Below are positions 16,844 to 25,747 of a stretch of 64,000 nt of DNA, piece after piece. Position 1 is the stretch's first letter; every line of letters starts with the position of its first letter. The notes below the pieces were generated by a model. That model was not told the origin of the DNA and ran no database searches. It was given only the letters and a program-made list of their open reading frames with translations. The stretch is from assembly GCF_004216905.1 (NCBI RefSeq), contig NZ_SGXJ01000002.1, positions 124,001 through 188,000 on the forward strand, written 5' to 3'. A program made the translations under genes and the position numbers. The DNA comes from Kribbella sp. VKM Ac-2569. GTDB taxonomy: Bacteria > Actinomycetota > Actinomycetes > Propionibacteriales > Kribbellaceae.

Positions 16844-16861
16844 GCTGTGTCAGGATGCGGG
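16844..16861 (+). promoter_or_regulatory. Shared motif upstream of the first amino-acid ABC operon
   Basis: GCTGTGTCAGGATGCGGG, 79 bp ahead of the binding-protein start. A copy with one clear change (GCTGTGTCAAGATGCGGA) lies 61 bp ahead of the second cassette at 19545. Probably a shared promoter or regulator site. The rest of the 284-bp divergent gap to the malic enzyme shows nothing I can name. Confidence 0.45.
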
Positions 16862-16922
16862 AATCCAGCCTTGGGTACCGTCCGGGCGGGCGTTCCACAA
16901 CCAGTGTCGAGGAGTACCAGCG

Positions 16923-17771
16923 ATGAACATCGTCTCCACCCTCCGCAAGAGTCGCCTGACTGTCGCCGCTGCATCGGTGGCGGTGTTCGCGCTCGCGCTA
17001 TCGGCCTGCGGCAACGACTCGGACAGCGGCGGAGGAGGCGAGGACAAAGTGAAAGCCGCCGGCATCACCTTGGTGAAGCCCGGCAAGCTCACGGTCTGCA
17101 CGCACCTGTCGTACAAGCCCTTCGAGTACAAGGAGGGCACCAAGGTGGTCGGCTTCGACGTCGACCTGCTCGACCTGCTCGCCAAGGACCTCGGCATCGA
17201 GCAGGAAGTGATCAGCATCGAGTGGGCCCAGGTCACATCCGGTGCCGCCTACCAGGCCAAGAAGTGCGACATGGGCATGGGCGCGATGACGATCAACGCG
17301 TCGCGCAAGGCCGCGATCGGGATCAGCGACCCGTACATGGACGCGACCCAGGTGCTGCTGGTGAAGAAGGGTGCGCCGTACAAGTCGCTCGAGGACCTGA
17401 AGGGCAAGAAGGTCGGCGTCCAGGCCGACACCACGGGCAAGGACTACGCCGACGCGGCGTCGAAGAAGATCGGCTTCGAGGTCGTGGTGTTCAACGATCT
17501 CGCCCTGCAGACCAACAACGTCAAGTCGGGCCGCGTCGACGCCGCCATCAACGACAACGGCGCGCTGTACAACTTCGTCCAGGGGAACCCGGACACCGAG
17601 GTGACGGCCGAGTTCAACACCGGCGAGCAGTACGGCTTCGCGGCCAAGAAGGACGACCCCAGCGGCACCAAGCTGCTGACCAAGTTCAACGAACTGCTGG
17701 CCAAGGCCAAGGCCGACGGCACCTACAACCAGATCTTCAAGAAGTGGTTCGGGGTGGAGCCGAAGAAGTGA
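16923..17771 (+). CDS. Polar amino-acid ABC transporter, substrate-binding lipoprotein (1)
   Basis: 282 residues. Lipoprotein signal: basic start, hydrophobic stretch and LSAC lipobox with Cys29. The mature part is an SBP family 3 protein ([33 protein letters not shown]), which binds glutamate, glutamine or a related polar amino acid outside the cell. GAGGAG lies 8 bp before ATG. Stop overlaps the permease GTG by 4 bp. Confidence 0.92.
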   Translation: MNIVSTLRKSRLTVAAASVAVFALALSACGNDSDSGGGGEDKVKAAGITLVKPGKLTVCTHLSYKPFEYKEGTKVVGFDVDLLDLLAKDLGIEQEVISIEWAQVTSGAAYQAKKCDMGMGAMTINASRKAAIGISDPYMDATQVLLVKKGAPYKSLEDLKGKKVGVQADTTGKDYADAASKKIGFEVVVFNDLALQTNNVKSGRVDAAINDNGALYNFVQGNPDTEVTAEFNTGEQYGFAAKKDDPSGTKLLTKFNELLAKAKADGTYNQIFKKWFGVEPKK

Positions 17772-18592
17772 CGGTCTCCGACGCGGTAGTCGAGAAGCGC
17801 CGCGGGCTCAGCCCGCGGCAACGGGCCCAGCGCTCTCGCGGCATCCAGTACGCCGTCCTGGTCGTCATCGTCGTGGTGGCGGCCTTCACGGCCAACTGGA
17901 GCCAGATCGCGAACGTCTTCTTCAAACCGGAGTTCGTGAAGTCCGCGTTCACCAGCGGACTGCCCGGAGCGTTCCTGAAGACCATCGAGTACACGGCCGG
18001 GGCCTTCGTCATCGGCTTGGTCGGCGGCACCCTGCTGGCGTTGATGCGGCTCAGCCCGGTCGCGCCGTACCGCTGGATCGCGACGGCTTATATCGAGTTC
18101 TTCCGGGGGCTGCCGGCGATCGTCGTGTTCGTGGCGTTCAGCCTGCTGCCGCTGGCGTTCGCCGACCTGGTCATCCCGCTCGACCCCTACGGCACCGTCT
18201 GGCTGGCGCTCGGCATCGTCGCCGCCGCCTACATGGCCGAGGTGATCCGGGCCGGCATCCAGGCGGTTCCGAAGGGGCAGATCGAGGCCGCCCGGTCGCT
18301 CGGCATGCCGGTCGGTGTCGCGACCCGCAAGATCGTGCTGCCACAGGCGTTCCGGATCGTGCTGCCGCCCCTGGCCAACGACCTGATCCTGCTGGTGAAG
18401 GACTCGTCGCTGGTCTTCATCATCGGCACCTCCGCGGCGGCGTACGAGCTGACCGGTTTCGGCCGCGACCTGGCCAACACCGAGTCGAACCTGACCCCGC
18501 TCGTCACCGCCGGCTTCTGCTATCTGGTCATCACCCTGCCGCTCGGCCTGCTGGTCCGCTGGCTGGAGGCCAAGGCTGCGAGGGCACACTGA
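17768..18592 (+). CDS. Polar amino-acid ABC transporter, permease (1)
   Basis: 274 residues, HisM/GlnP-type inner-membrane permease with about five to six helices. The EAA loop reads [21 protein letters not shown], the site that contacts the ATPase. GTG start overlaps the binding-protein stop (GTGA), and its TGA overlaps the ATPase ATG. Confidence 0.92.
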   Translation: MTVSDAVVEKRRGLSPRQRAQRSRGIQYAVLVVIVVVAAFTANWSQIANVFFKPEFVKSAFTSGLPGAFLKTIEYTAGAFVIGLVGGTLLALMRLSPVAPYRWIATAYIEFFRGLPAIVVFVAFSLLPLAFADLVIPLDPYGTVWLALGIVAAAYMAEVIRAGIQAVPKGQIEAARSLGMPVGVATRKIVLPQAFRIVLPPLANDLILLVKDSSLVFIIGTSAAAYELTGFGRDLANTESNLTPLVTAGFCYLVITLPLGLLVRWLEAKAARAH

Positions 18593-19347
18593 TGGCACTG
18601 GTGGAGATCCAGAACCTGCACAAGTCGTTCGGCAGCAACCACGTCCTGCGCGGTATCGACTTCACCGTCGAGCAGGGCGAGGTGGTCTGCGTGATCGGGC
18701 CGTCCGGCTCGGGCAAGTCGACCCTGCTGCGTTGCGTCAACCTGCTCGAGGTACCGCAGGAGGGCCAGGTCTTCGTCCGTGGTGAGGACATCACCGACCG
18801 GGACTGCCACCTGGACTCCGCCCGGCAGCAGATCGGGATGGTGTTCCAGCAGTTCAACCTGTTCCCGCATCTGTCGGTGCTGGACAACTGCACGGTGGCG
18901 CAGACGACCGTACTGAAGCGCAGCAAGGCCGAGGCGGAGCAGATCGCCCGGGACACCCTGGATCGAGTCGGCCTGAGCGACAAGGTGACCGCCTATCCCA
19001 TGCAGCTGTCCGGCGGCCAGCAGCAGCGGGTGGCGATCGCCCGCGCGCTGTCGATGGACCCGGCGCTGATGCTGTTCGACGAGCCGACGTCCGCGCTCGA
19101 CCCGGAACTCGTCGGCGACGTGCTGACGGTGATGCGCAAGCTCGCGCTCGACGGTATGACGATGCTCGTCGTCACCCACGAGATGGCGTTCGCGCGCGAG
19201 GTCGCGGACCGGGTGGTGTTCATGGACGGCGGCGTCATCGTCGAGCAGGGCCCGCCCGCCGAGGTCATCGGCAACCCCAAGGAGGACCGCACCCGCACCT
19301 TCCTCCGCCGAGTCCTCGACCCCACCCACGTCGAACCCACCCCCTAA
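18592..19347 (+). CDS. Polar amino-acid ABC transporter, ATPase (1)
   Basis: 251 residues, GlnQ/HisP family. Walker [10 protein letters not shown] (about 40-48), Q-loop [12 protein letters not shown], signature LSGGQQQR, Walker [13 protein letters not shown], switch VTHEM. Last gene of the cassette; the palindromic element at 19371 follows it. Confidence 0.94.
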   Translation: MALVEIQNLHKSFGSNHVLRGIDFTVEQGEVVCVIGPSGSGKSTLLRCVNLLEVPQEGQVFVRGEDITDRDCHLDSARQQIGMVFQQFNLFPHLSVLDNCTVAQTTVLKRSKAEAEQIARDTLDRVGLSDKVTAYPMQLSGGQQQRVAIARALSMDPALMLFDEPTSALDPELVGDVLTVMRKLALDGMTMLVVTHEMAFAREVADRVVFMDGGVIVEQGPPAEVIGNPKEDRTRTFLRRVLDPTHVEPTP

Positions 19348-19370
19348 CCCTCCCCGCCCCTCCCGAGGGC

Positions 19371-19431
19371 AACTTTGAGAAGCCACCGACCATTTTCGCG
19401 GCGCGATTTTGGTTGGTGGCTTCTCAAAGTT
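19371..19431. repeat. Palindromic element with 21-bp arms
   Basis: Left arm 19371-19391 (AACTTTGAGAAGCCACC...) and right arm 19411-19431 (...GGTGGCTTCTCAAAGTT) match except for one base; the loop is 19 bases. It lies 24 bp past the ATPase stop and probably terminates the cassette. A related sequence, sharing GATTTTGGTTGGTG and the adjoining CTCAA, occurs at 58948-59022, so it belongs to a dispersed family. Confidence 0.65.
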
Positions 19432-19544
19432 GGGGTGAGGGGGTCACGCTGCGTGTGCGGGTGATCGCCGGACACGCAGCGTCACGCCGGGGAAGCTACG
19501 AATCGGTCTCTGTTCGGGGATGGTCCGTGCGCTGTCCGTAGGTC

Positions 19545-19562
19545 GCTGTGTCAAGATGCGGA
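19545..19562 (+). promoter_or_regulatory. Shared motif upstream of the second amino-acid ABC operon
   Basis: GCTGTGTCAAGATGCGGA, the partner of the site at 16844. It lies 61 bp ahead of the second binding-protein gene. Confidence 0.45.
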
Positions 19563-19605
19563 CACATGGCACCGGGCCGACCGGTGCCCGGTTTTGGAGG
19601 ACTAG

Positions 19606-20508
19606 ATGTCTGTCCTGCGGAGGACCCTGGCGCTGTCCGGTGTCCTGGTTCTGGCGGCCGCCGGTTGCGGCTCGAACTCTCTCGAAGGTGGCTCGTCCAC
19701 CTCACCGTCGAGCGCCCCCTCCAGCGCACCGTCGAGCAGTGGGCCGGACCTGAGCGGATCCCTTCCGGCGAAGATCAAGTCGGCCGGGAAGATCGTCGTC
19801 GGCGTGGACGCCAGCTACCCGCCGAACGAGTTCCTGCAGGGCGGCAAGACCGTCGTCGGCATGGACGTCGACCTGTTCAACGCGGTCGCGCAGAAGTTCG
19901 GCGTCACGGTCGACTGGCAGCCGGCCGGCTTCGACACCATCATCACCGGTGTCCAGGGCGGCAAGTACGACATGGGCATCTCGTCGTTCACGATCAACGA
20001 CAAGCGCAAGGCGCAGGTCAACATGGTCAGCTACTTCAACGCCGGCACGCTGTGGGCGACCGCCAAGGGCAACCCGAAGGGCGTGAACCCCGAGGACGCG
20101 TGCGGCAAGACCATCGCGGTGCAGAAGGGTACGACGCAACTCGAGGACGACATGCCGAAGCGGCAGGCCAAGTGCAAGGCCGCCGGCAAGCCCGAGATCA
20201 AGCTGGTGGTCCGGGAGAAGCAGGACCAGGCCACCTCGGACCTGGTCGGTGGCAAGGCCGACGCGATGCTGGCCGACTCTCCTGTGGTGCTGTACGCGAT
20301 CAAGCAGACCAACGGCCAACTCGAGCAGCTCGGTGAGATCTACGACGCCGCGCCGTACGGCTATGTCGTCCCGAAGGCGGAGACCGCGTTCGCGCAGGCG
20401 ATCACCGAGGCGCTGAAGTCGCTGAACACCGAAGGCACGTACAAGTCCACGCTGGCCAAGTGGAACAACGAGTCGGGTGCGATCACCGACTTCGCCGTCA
20501 ACCCGTGA
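19606..20508 (+). CDS. Polar amino-acid ABC transporter, substrate-binding lipoprotein (2)
   Basis: 300 residues. Lipobox AAGC with Cys21, then a Ser/Pro-rich tether (residues 27-45) and an SBP family 3 domain (IVVGVDASYPPNEFLQGGKTV then MDVDLFNAVAQKFG). GGAGG lies before ATG. The longer tether and different binding-site residues suggest a different ligand from the first cassette. Confidence 0.92.
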   Translation: MSVLRRTLALSGVLVLAAAGCGSNSLEGGSSTSPSSAPSSAPSSSGPDLSGSLPAKIKSAGKIVVGVDASYPPNEFLQGGKTVVGMDVDLFNAVAQKFGVTVDWQPAGFDTIITGVQGGKYDMGISSFTINDKRKAQVNMVSYFNAGTLWATAKGNPKGVNPEDACGKTIAVQKGTTQLEDDMPKRQAKCKAAGKPEIKLVVREKQDQATSDLVGGKADAMLADSPVVLYAIKQTNGQLEQLGEIYDAAPYGYVVPKAETAFAQAITEALKSLNTEGTYKSTLAKWNNESGAITDFAVNP

Positions 20509-20514
20509 TCTGAC

Positions 20515-21483
20515 ATGAGCAGCGACAACGAAACCCGCCCGGCCGCATCGGCTGACGATCGGCCGGGCGCGATCAAGGCCGTGCCGGTCCGGCATCCCGG
20601 CCGGTGGGTCGCGATCGCGATCATCGCCGTGCTGGTCGCCATGCTGGTGCACCTGCTGCTGACCAACAAGGCGTTCGACTGGGACTTCGTCTTCCAGGCG
20701 ATGAACCAGCAGCCGGTGATCAACGGCTTCCTGAAGGGCACCCTGCTGGTCACCGTGCTGTCGATGGTGGTCGGCGTGGTCGGCGGCGTGATCCTCGCCG
20801 TGATGCGGCTGTCCGACAATCCGATCCTGTCCGGCGTGGCCTGGGTCTTCACCTGGTTCTTCCGCGCCATCCCGCGCTACATCCTGTTGTTCACCATGGG
20901 CACGCTCGGGATCCTGTTCAAGGACATCGGCGGGCTGAACATCGGTGTCCCGTTCGACTGGAAGATCATCGAATGGCTCGGGCTGTCCGGCGACTGGCGG
21001 TTCCTCAATCTGGACCCGAACCAGATCTTCACCGGCATGATCGCGGGTGTGATCGGGCTCGGGCTGTCGGAGGCGGCGTACATGGCCGAGATCGCCCGGG
21101 CCGGCATTCTCAGCGTCGACAAGGGCCAGGCCGAGGCCGCCCAGGCGCTCGGGATGAGCAGCGGCAAGGTGATGCGCCGCGTCGTCCTGCCGCAGGCGAT
21201 GCGGGTCATCGTCCCGCCGACCGGAAACGAGACCATCGCGATGCTGAAGGACACCTCGCTGCTGCTGGCGGTCCCGGTCCTGGGCGAGCTGTTCTACCAG
21301 CTGCAGTCGATCGGGAGCACGTACTACAAGACGTTCCCGATCGCGGTCGCGGCGACGCTGTACTACCTGGCCGCGACGAGTGTGCTGATGGTCGGGCAGT
21401 ACTTCCTCGAACGGCACTTCGGGCGGGGCTTCGGAACACAGGCGCCGCGGGCCGCTCGCCCGGCCGGCGCGGGAGGTGCATGA
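20515..21483 (+). CDS. Polar amino-acid ABC transporter, permease (2)
   Basis: 322 residues, about 5-7 helices, with EAA loop [21 protein letters not shown]. It has a longer N-terminal cytosolic part and an extra inter-helix segment compared with the first permease. Its stop overlaps the ATPase start. Confidence 0.92.
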   Translation: MSSDNETRPAASADDRPGAIKAVPVRHPGRWVAIAIIAVLVAMLVHLLLTNKAFDWDFVFQAMNQQPVINGFLKGTLLVTVLSMVVGVVGGVILAVMRLSDNPILSGVAWVFTWFFRAIPRYILLFTMGTLGILFKDIGGLNIGVPFDWKIIEWLGLSGDWRFLNLDPNQIFTGMIAGVIGLGLSEAAYMAEIARAGILSVDKGQAEAAQALGMSSGKVMRRVVLPQAMRVIVPPTGNETIAMLKDTSLLLAVPVLGELFYQLQSIGSTYYKTFPIAVAATLYYLAATSVLMVGQYFLERHFGRGFGTQAPRAARPAGAGGA

Positions 21484-22301
21484 TGACTGCCGCAGCAGCC
21501 GCTGAGCCGGCCGAGCCGTTGGCGCAACCGTTGGTGCACGCCGTGAACGTGACCAAGTCCTTCCACCACAACGAGGTGCTCAAGGGCATCGACCTGGACG
21601 TGGACCGCGGTCAGGTGGTCTGTCTGCTCGGCCCGTCGGGATCGGGCAAAACCACGTTCCTGCGGTGCATCAACCAGCTCGAGACGATCGACGGCGGCCG
21701 GATCTGGGTGGATGGCGACCTGATGGGGTACGTCGACCGCGACGGGAAGCTGTACCGCCTGAAGAACAAGGAGATCGCGGCGCAGCGGCGCGAGATCGGG
21801 ATGGTCTTCCAGCGGTTCAACCTGTTCCCGCACAAGACCGCCATCGAGAACGTCGCCGAGGCGCCGATCCAGGTCCGGGGTGAGTCGAGGAAGCCCGCTC
21901 GGGCCCGGGCCCAGGAGCTGCTCGACCGGGTCGGGCTGGGCGACCGCTGTACGTCGTACCCGGCGCAGCTGTCCGGTGGTCAGCAGCAGCGGGTCGCGAT
22001 CGCCCGTGCGCTGGCGATGCAGCCGAAGCTGATGCTGTTCGACGAGCCGACGTCGGCCCTCGACCCCGAACTGGTCGGCGAGGTGCTCGCCGTCATGCGC
22101 GAGCTGGCCGAGGACGGGATGACGATGATCGTGGTGACGCACGAGATGGAGTTCGCCCGGGAAGTCGCCGACACGGTCGTCTTCATGGACGGCGGTGTGG
22201 TGGTCGAGTCCGGGCCGCCGCGCGACGTGCTCGGCAACCCGCAGCACCAGCGCACGAAAACCTTCCTGACACGGCTCCGTTCGGCCCACGAACACCCCTG
22301 A
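21480..22301 (+). CDS. Polar amino-acid ABC transporter, ATPase (2)
   Basis: 273 residues from the first of two adjacent ATG codons (ATGATGA overlaps the permease stop; GGGAGG upstream). Walker [39 protein letters not shown]. About 20 residues longer than the first ATPase because of an N-terminal Ala/Pro tail and a loop after Walker A ([16 protein letters not shown]). Confidence 0.93.
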   Translation: MMTAAAAAEPAEPLAQPLVHAVNVTKSFHHNEVLKGIDLDVDRGQVVCLLGPSGSGKTTFLRCINQLETIDGGRIWVDGDLMGYVDRDGKLYRLKNKEIAAQRREIGMVFQRFNLFPHKTAIENVAEAPIQVRGESRKPARARAQELLDRVGLGDRCTSYPAQLSGGQQQRVAIARALAMQPKLMLFDEPTSALDPELVGEVLAVMRELAEDGMTMIVVTHEMEFAREVADTVVFMDGGVVVESGPPRDVLGNPQHQRTKTFLTRLRSAHEHP

Positions 22302-22354
22302 TTCCAGGGATTTCCGCGGGTCGGGGCCGTTGGCCGTGCATCAAGCTCGTTGAG

Positions 22355-22380
22355 GTTGGATGATGTACGGCGTGGTGGGT
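22355..22380 (+). promoter_or_regulatory. Possible SigF/SigB-type promoter of the rsbW-sigF operon
   Basis: GTTGG (22355-22359), 17 bases, GGGTCG (from 22377). Stress sigma factors of this group use GTTT-like and GGGTA-like boxes; the match is partial. If real it would give autoregulation from a short leader before the GTG at 22399. Confidence 0.3.
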
Positions 22381-22398
22381 CGATACGAGGGAGACGAT

Positions 22399-22791
22399 GT
22401 GAGCAGCACGGGACGAGCCGCCGAGGTCCGCCTGAGTATCCCGGCGGACAGTGCCTACATCGCCGTACCGCGGTCGGTGGTGGGGAACCTCGCGGCTCGG
22501 AACGACTTCACGCTGGACGCGATCGACGACCTGCGGATCGCGGTCGACGAGGCGTGCGCGCTGTTGCTGCCACAGTCGGCCGATGGCGTGCTGGAGTGCG
22601 TCTTCGAGATCGCTCCGCCGCAGTTGACGGTGCGGACGAGTGCCGTCGTACCCAACGGCTGGCAGCCCGACACCACCTCCTTCGGCTGGACGGTGCTGAC
22701 GGCGCTGGTGGAGACGGCCGCCGCAGAGACCGTCGACGGCCGTCTGACCATCACCGTGACGGCCACCGCGACCGCCACGGAGAGCGCGTGA
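22399..22791 (+). CDS. RsbW-like anti-sigma factor (HATPase_c kinase fold)
   Basis: 130 residues from GTG at 22399 (GGGAG 7 bp upstream). The N-terminal part (VRLSIPADSAYIAVPRSVVGNLA) and the N-box region DDLRIAVDEACALLL match serine-kinase-type anti-sigma factors, though the ATP-lid glycines are weak. Its stop overlaps the sigF GTG (GTGA). Probably binds and restrains the SigF product. Confidence 0.82.
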   Translation: MSSTGRAAEVRLSIPADSAYIAVPRSVVGNLAARNDFTLDAIDDLRIAVDEACALLLPQSADGVLECVFEIAPPQLTVRTSAVVPNGWQPDTTSFGWTVLTALVETAAAETVDGRLTITVTATATATESA

Positions 22792-23576
22792 CTGACGAGC
22801 GCGGCCCGGAAACTCAGGAGTCCCCGGATCTGCGGACCCGGACGGCCGCGTTCTTCCGGCAGATGGCGGCCGGTCAGGGAGATCCGGGGTACGCCGGGGC
22901 TCGCGAGGGCCTGGTCGCGCTGCACATGCCGCTGGTGGAGCACCTGGCGCGCCGGTTCCGCAACCGGGGCGAGCCATACGACGACCTCGTACAGGTCGCC
23001 ACGATCGGGCTGATCAAGGCGATCGACCGGTTCGACTCGGACCGGGGCGTCGAGTTCTCGACGTACGCGACCCCGACGATCCTCGGCGAGATCAAGCGGT
23101 ACTTCCGGGACAAGGGCTGGGCGATCCGGGTGCCGCGACGGCTGCAGGAGCTGCGGTTGTCGCTGACCGCGGCGACCGCGGAGCTGACGCAAGAGCTCGG
23201 CCGGGCGCCGACGGTGGCCGAACTGTCGGAGCGGCTCGGGCTCTCACCGGACCTGGTGATCGAGGGCCTGGAGTCCGCGAACGCTTACAACACCTTGTCT
23301 CTGGACGCTCCCGATCAGAACGAGACGGATGCGACCACGGTCCTGGACGGCCTCGGGGGCGAGGACGAGGCGCTGGAGAGTGTGGAGTACCGGGAGTCGC
23401 TGAAACCGCTGCTGGCACAGCTCGACACCCGGGAGAAGCGGATCCTGACGCTGCGGTTCTTCCGCGGGATGACGCAGTCCCAGATCGCCGAGGAGATCGG
23501 GATCTCGCAGATGCACGTCTCCCGGCTGCTCGCCCGGACGCTGACCGAACTCCGGGCCGGCCTGCTCAAGGAGTAA
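22788..23576 (+). CDS. sigF: RNA polymerase sigma factor, SigF/SigB stress group
   Basis: 262 residues with sigma regions 2, 3 and 4. Region 2 contains PYDDLVQVATIGLIKAIDRF and FSTYATPTILGEIKRYFRD; region 4 ends in MTQSQIAEEIGISQMHVSRLL, which reads the -35 box. Region 1.1 is absent, as in group 3 factors. Coupled to the anti-sigma gene upstream; a stress or developmental role is the family expectation. Confidence 0.9.
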   Translation: MTDERGPETQESPDLRTRTAAFFRQMAAGQGDPGYAGAREGLVALHMPLVEHLARRFRNRGEPYDDLVQVATIGLIKAIDRFDSDRGVEFSTYATPTILGEIKRYFRDKGWAIRVPRRLQELRLSLTAATAELTQELGRAPTVAELSERLGLSPDLVIEGLESANAYNTLSLDAPDQNETDATTVLDGLGGEDEALESVEYRESLKPLLAQLDTREKRILTLRFFRGMTQSQIAEEIGISQMHVSRLLARTLTELRAGLLKE

Positions 23577-23581
23577 AGGGC

Positions 23582-23995
23582 CTAAAGCACCGGGTGATCG
23601 TTGGAGCCACCACCGATCAGCGCCTCGGTGGAGGCCTTCTGGAACATGCAGACCAGGATCACCAAGGCGAGTACGGCGAGCACGACAGCGATCGTCCGCG
23701 CGCCGCCGTTCCAGACGCTGTACGCGACCAGGAGCTGGATCAACTGCGTGAACACCGTCGGCCCGCGGCTCCAGCGCCTGGCCTTCCAGAGGCCCCGTAC
23801 GGCGACGAAACCGAGCCCGGCGCCGTACAGGATGAAGAAGGCGGTCGTGGTCAGGCCGAGCACCAGCCGGGAGCTGTGAATCGTCAAGGCTTCGGCAATT
23901 CCGAGAACGATGAGCACAAGCCCTTCCACAGCGACCACTGCCGCGGCTAATTTGAGCGGTCTCGGGACGGCGGCAACTGGGGAGTCGGTCGGCAC
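23582..23995 (-). CDS. Four-helix integral membrane protein
   Basis: 137 residues with hydrophobic segments near 15-37, 45-67, 80-95 and 101-115, and a polar tail. No named family recognised. Its stop lies 5 bp from the convergent sigF stop. Confidence 0.7.
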   Translation of the reverse strand: MPTDSPVAAVPRPLKLAAAVVAVEGLVLIVLGIAEALTIHSSRLVLGLTTTAFFILYGAGLGFVAVRGLWKARRWSRGPTVFTQLIQLLVAYSVWNGGARTIAVVLAVLALVILVCMFQKASTEALIGGGSNDHPVL

Positions 23996-24392
23996 TTCGC
24001 CAGCTTAGTGCCCGGTTCGGTACGCGGTCCTCGAGAGGTTCGCCAACCCCAGCCCCACAGGGATTTGAGGTTGTGCGTAACCAAAAGAAGGTTGCAACGG
24101 TTACTTGCAGTGAACGGGTGCTTGCGGAAGGGCTGCTTCGTCCGATAACCGGATGGAGAGAACCGCCGCGTTCCAGTTCGAAGTGTTAAGGAAGCGTTGT
24201 GATCGGATCGACAACTGCATAACCCTTGTTTCGGTCCCTCAAGATTGGGAACATGGTCTCGTTCGTGAATGCGTTCACAACAGACGCGGCACCAACCTCC
24301 CGTGCCACACGAACCGACGAGTACAGCACCGCTGTTCGGGTACAGACCTAACCGGCAGCATACGTCAACTACTGAGAGAGATGGGATCCGCC
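23996..24392 (+). other. 397-bp gene-free region upstream of whiB1
   Basis: No credible coding frame. It holds GTAACC...GGTTAC-type partial repeats near 24075-24110 and a good CRP-like palindrome at 24265-24278, so it looks like a long regulatory region for whiB1. Confidence 0.5.
24265..24278. promoter_or_regulatory. CRP-like site upstream of whiB1
   Basis: GTGA-ATGCGT-TCAC, a perfect match to the GTGA-N6-TCAC core of CRP sites, 115 bp ahead of the whiB1 start. In Mycobacterium tuberculosis CRP controls whiB1, which makes this a plausible real site. No crp gene is in the window. Confidence 0.55.
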
Positions 24393-24644
24393 ATGGATTG
24401 GCGCCACCGGGCCGTATGCCTCGACGAGGACCCGGAACTGTTCTTCCCCATCGGTAACACCGGGCCGGCGATCATGCAGATCGAAGAGGCCAAGCAGGTG
24501 TGCCGACGCTGCGACGTGCGTGAGCAGTGCCTGGCGTGGGCTCTCGAAGCCGGCCAGGACCACGGTGTCTGGGGCGGTCTGAGCGAGGACGAGCGTCGCG
24601 CTCTCAAGCGCCGCAACGCCCGCCAGCGCATCCGTACCGCTTGA
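24393..24644 (+). CDS. whiB1: WhiB1/WblE iron-sulfur transcription regulator
   Basis: 83 residues, the usual length. Cluster ligands C9, C37, C40 and C46, the turn GVWGG (about 58-62) and a basic C-terminus RRALKRRNARQRIR. WhiB1-type proteins hold an NO-sensitive [4Fe-4S] cluster and bind the housekeeping sigma factor. ATG at 24393 gives MDWRHRAVC, the conserved start; an in-frame ATG at 24381 would add four residues. A strong terminator follows. Confidence 0.93.
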   Translation: MDWRHRAVCLDEDPELFFPIGNTGPAIMQIEEAKQVCRRCDVREQCLAWALEAGQDHGVWGGLSEDERRALKRRNARQRIRTA

Positions 24645-24659
24645 GCAAGTCCTCCTTCG

Positions 24660-24687
24660 AGGCCCCGCGGAATGTACCGCGGGGCCT
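24660..24687 (+). terminator. Intrinsic terminator of whiB1
   Basis: AGGCCCCGCGG (24660-24670), loop AATGTA, CCGCGGGGCCT (24677-24687), then TTTGTGTTT. Perfect 11-bp stem 15 bp after the stop codon. Confidence 0.88.
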
Positions 24688-24788
24688 TTGTGTTTCCCGG
24701 GCCGTCACGGGACAGCGAACGCACCGGGTCCGGACCGGTCAGGATGGCCTGCCGGCCGACTCTCAGCGCAGCACGGCTCGAAAGATGG

Positions 24789-25616
24789 TCAGCCTTTCTT
24801 CGCGATGCCTGCCATCAGGATCCGCTGCCACGGCTGCAGCTCCGCCGCGTCCGGAACGTCGGCGTCCGGTTCCTCCGGGAACCAGCGGGCGAGGAAATCC
24901 AGACCCGGAGGTACCAGCGGCAGTCCGAGGAAGTGCTGCTCGATCCGCTCAGGGGTCCGGATCCAGCCGTTGCCGAGGCTTTCCAGACCGGCGCGCTCCA
25001 TGTTCTTCTGCAGCGGCTCGCCGGTGTCGACGAAGTCGGTGATGAACAGGTAGCTACCAGGTGCGAGCGCGTCCACCAGGGTGCGGACCCACTCGTCCGG
25101 CTTCTCGTCGTCGTGGAAGTGCATGTGGATGCCGACGATCATCAGCGCGATCGGGCGGCCGAAGTCCAGGTGCTGCCTGATCTGCTCGTTGTCGAGGATC
25201 GTCTGCGGCTCGCGAAGGTCGGCGGTGACCACGATGGTGCTGTCGTTGGTGGCCAGCAGGGCCTGGCCGTGCGCGAGCACGATCGGGTCGACGTCGACAT
25301 ACACCACCCTGGCGGCCGCATTGATCTCCTGCGCCGCCTCGTGGGTGTTCTTCTGCGTCGGCAGACCGCTGCCGATGTCGAGGAACTGGTCGATCCCCGC
25401 CGCGCGGGCGAGGTAGTGCACGCCCTTCACCAGCGCCTCGCGGTTCTCGGTCGCGCATCGGCCGGCGTCCGGCACGTACTGCAGGTACAGCGCCGCCCCT
25501 TCGCGGTCAGCGGCGAAATTGTCCTTGCCGCCGAGCAGAGCGTCATAGACGCGAGCGATGGTCGGTTGGGAAGTGTCGAAGCTCGGAGTGGCATCCGGAG
25601 CGTCTGAGGTCGCCAT
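24789..25616 (-). CDS. SAM-dependent methyltransferase (DUF574/Methyltransf_19 family)
   Basis: 275 residues. Starts with the family hallmark PTIARVYDALLGGKDNFAADRE, then the SAM-binding FLDIGSGLPTQKNTHE and VVYVDVDPIVLAHG. This family is greatly expanded in actinomycetes, with unknown acceptors. ATG at 25616 is favoured by an AGAAGG eight bases upstream; the TTG at 25622 is an alternative. Confidence 0.9.
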   Translation of the reverse strand: MATSDAPDATPSFDTSQPTIARVYDALLGGKDNFAADREGAALYLQYVPDAGRCATENREALVKGVHYLARAAGIDQFLDIGSGLPTQKNTHEAAQEINAAARVVYVDVDPIVLAHGQALLATNDSTIVVTADLREPQTILDNEQIRQHLDFGRPIALMIVGIHMHFHDDEKPDEWVRTLVDALAPGSYLFITDFVDTGEPLQKNMERAGLESLGNGWIRTPERIEQHFLGLPLVPPGLDFLARWFPEEPDADVPDAAELQPWQRILMAGIAKKG

Positions 25617-25747
25617 CGGCAAAGCCTTCTTGGTCGGGGAGTCTTGAGGTCATCGTAGGGGCAGGTGTCGACGTCTGGACACACTGCGTAGCAAGTCGCT
25701 GACAATCAATCGATCGCTCTCCGAGGTGACCGATCTCGTCAGCTGCA

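Noticed and set aside
19702..21417. 571-codon minus-strand frame across the second ABC cassette
   Set aside because: Antisense to a binding protein and a permease with clear motifs on the plus strand.
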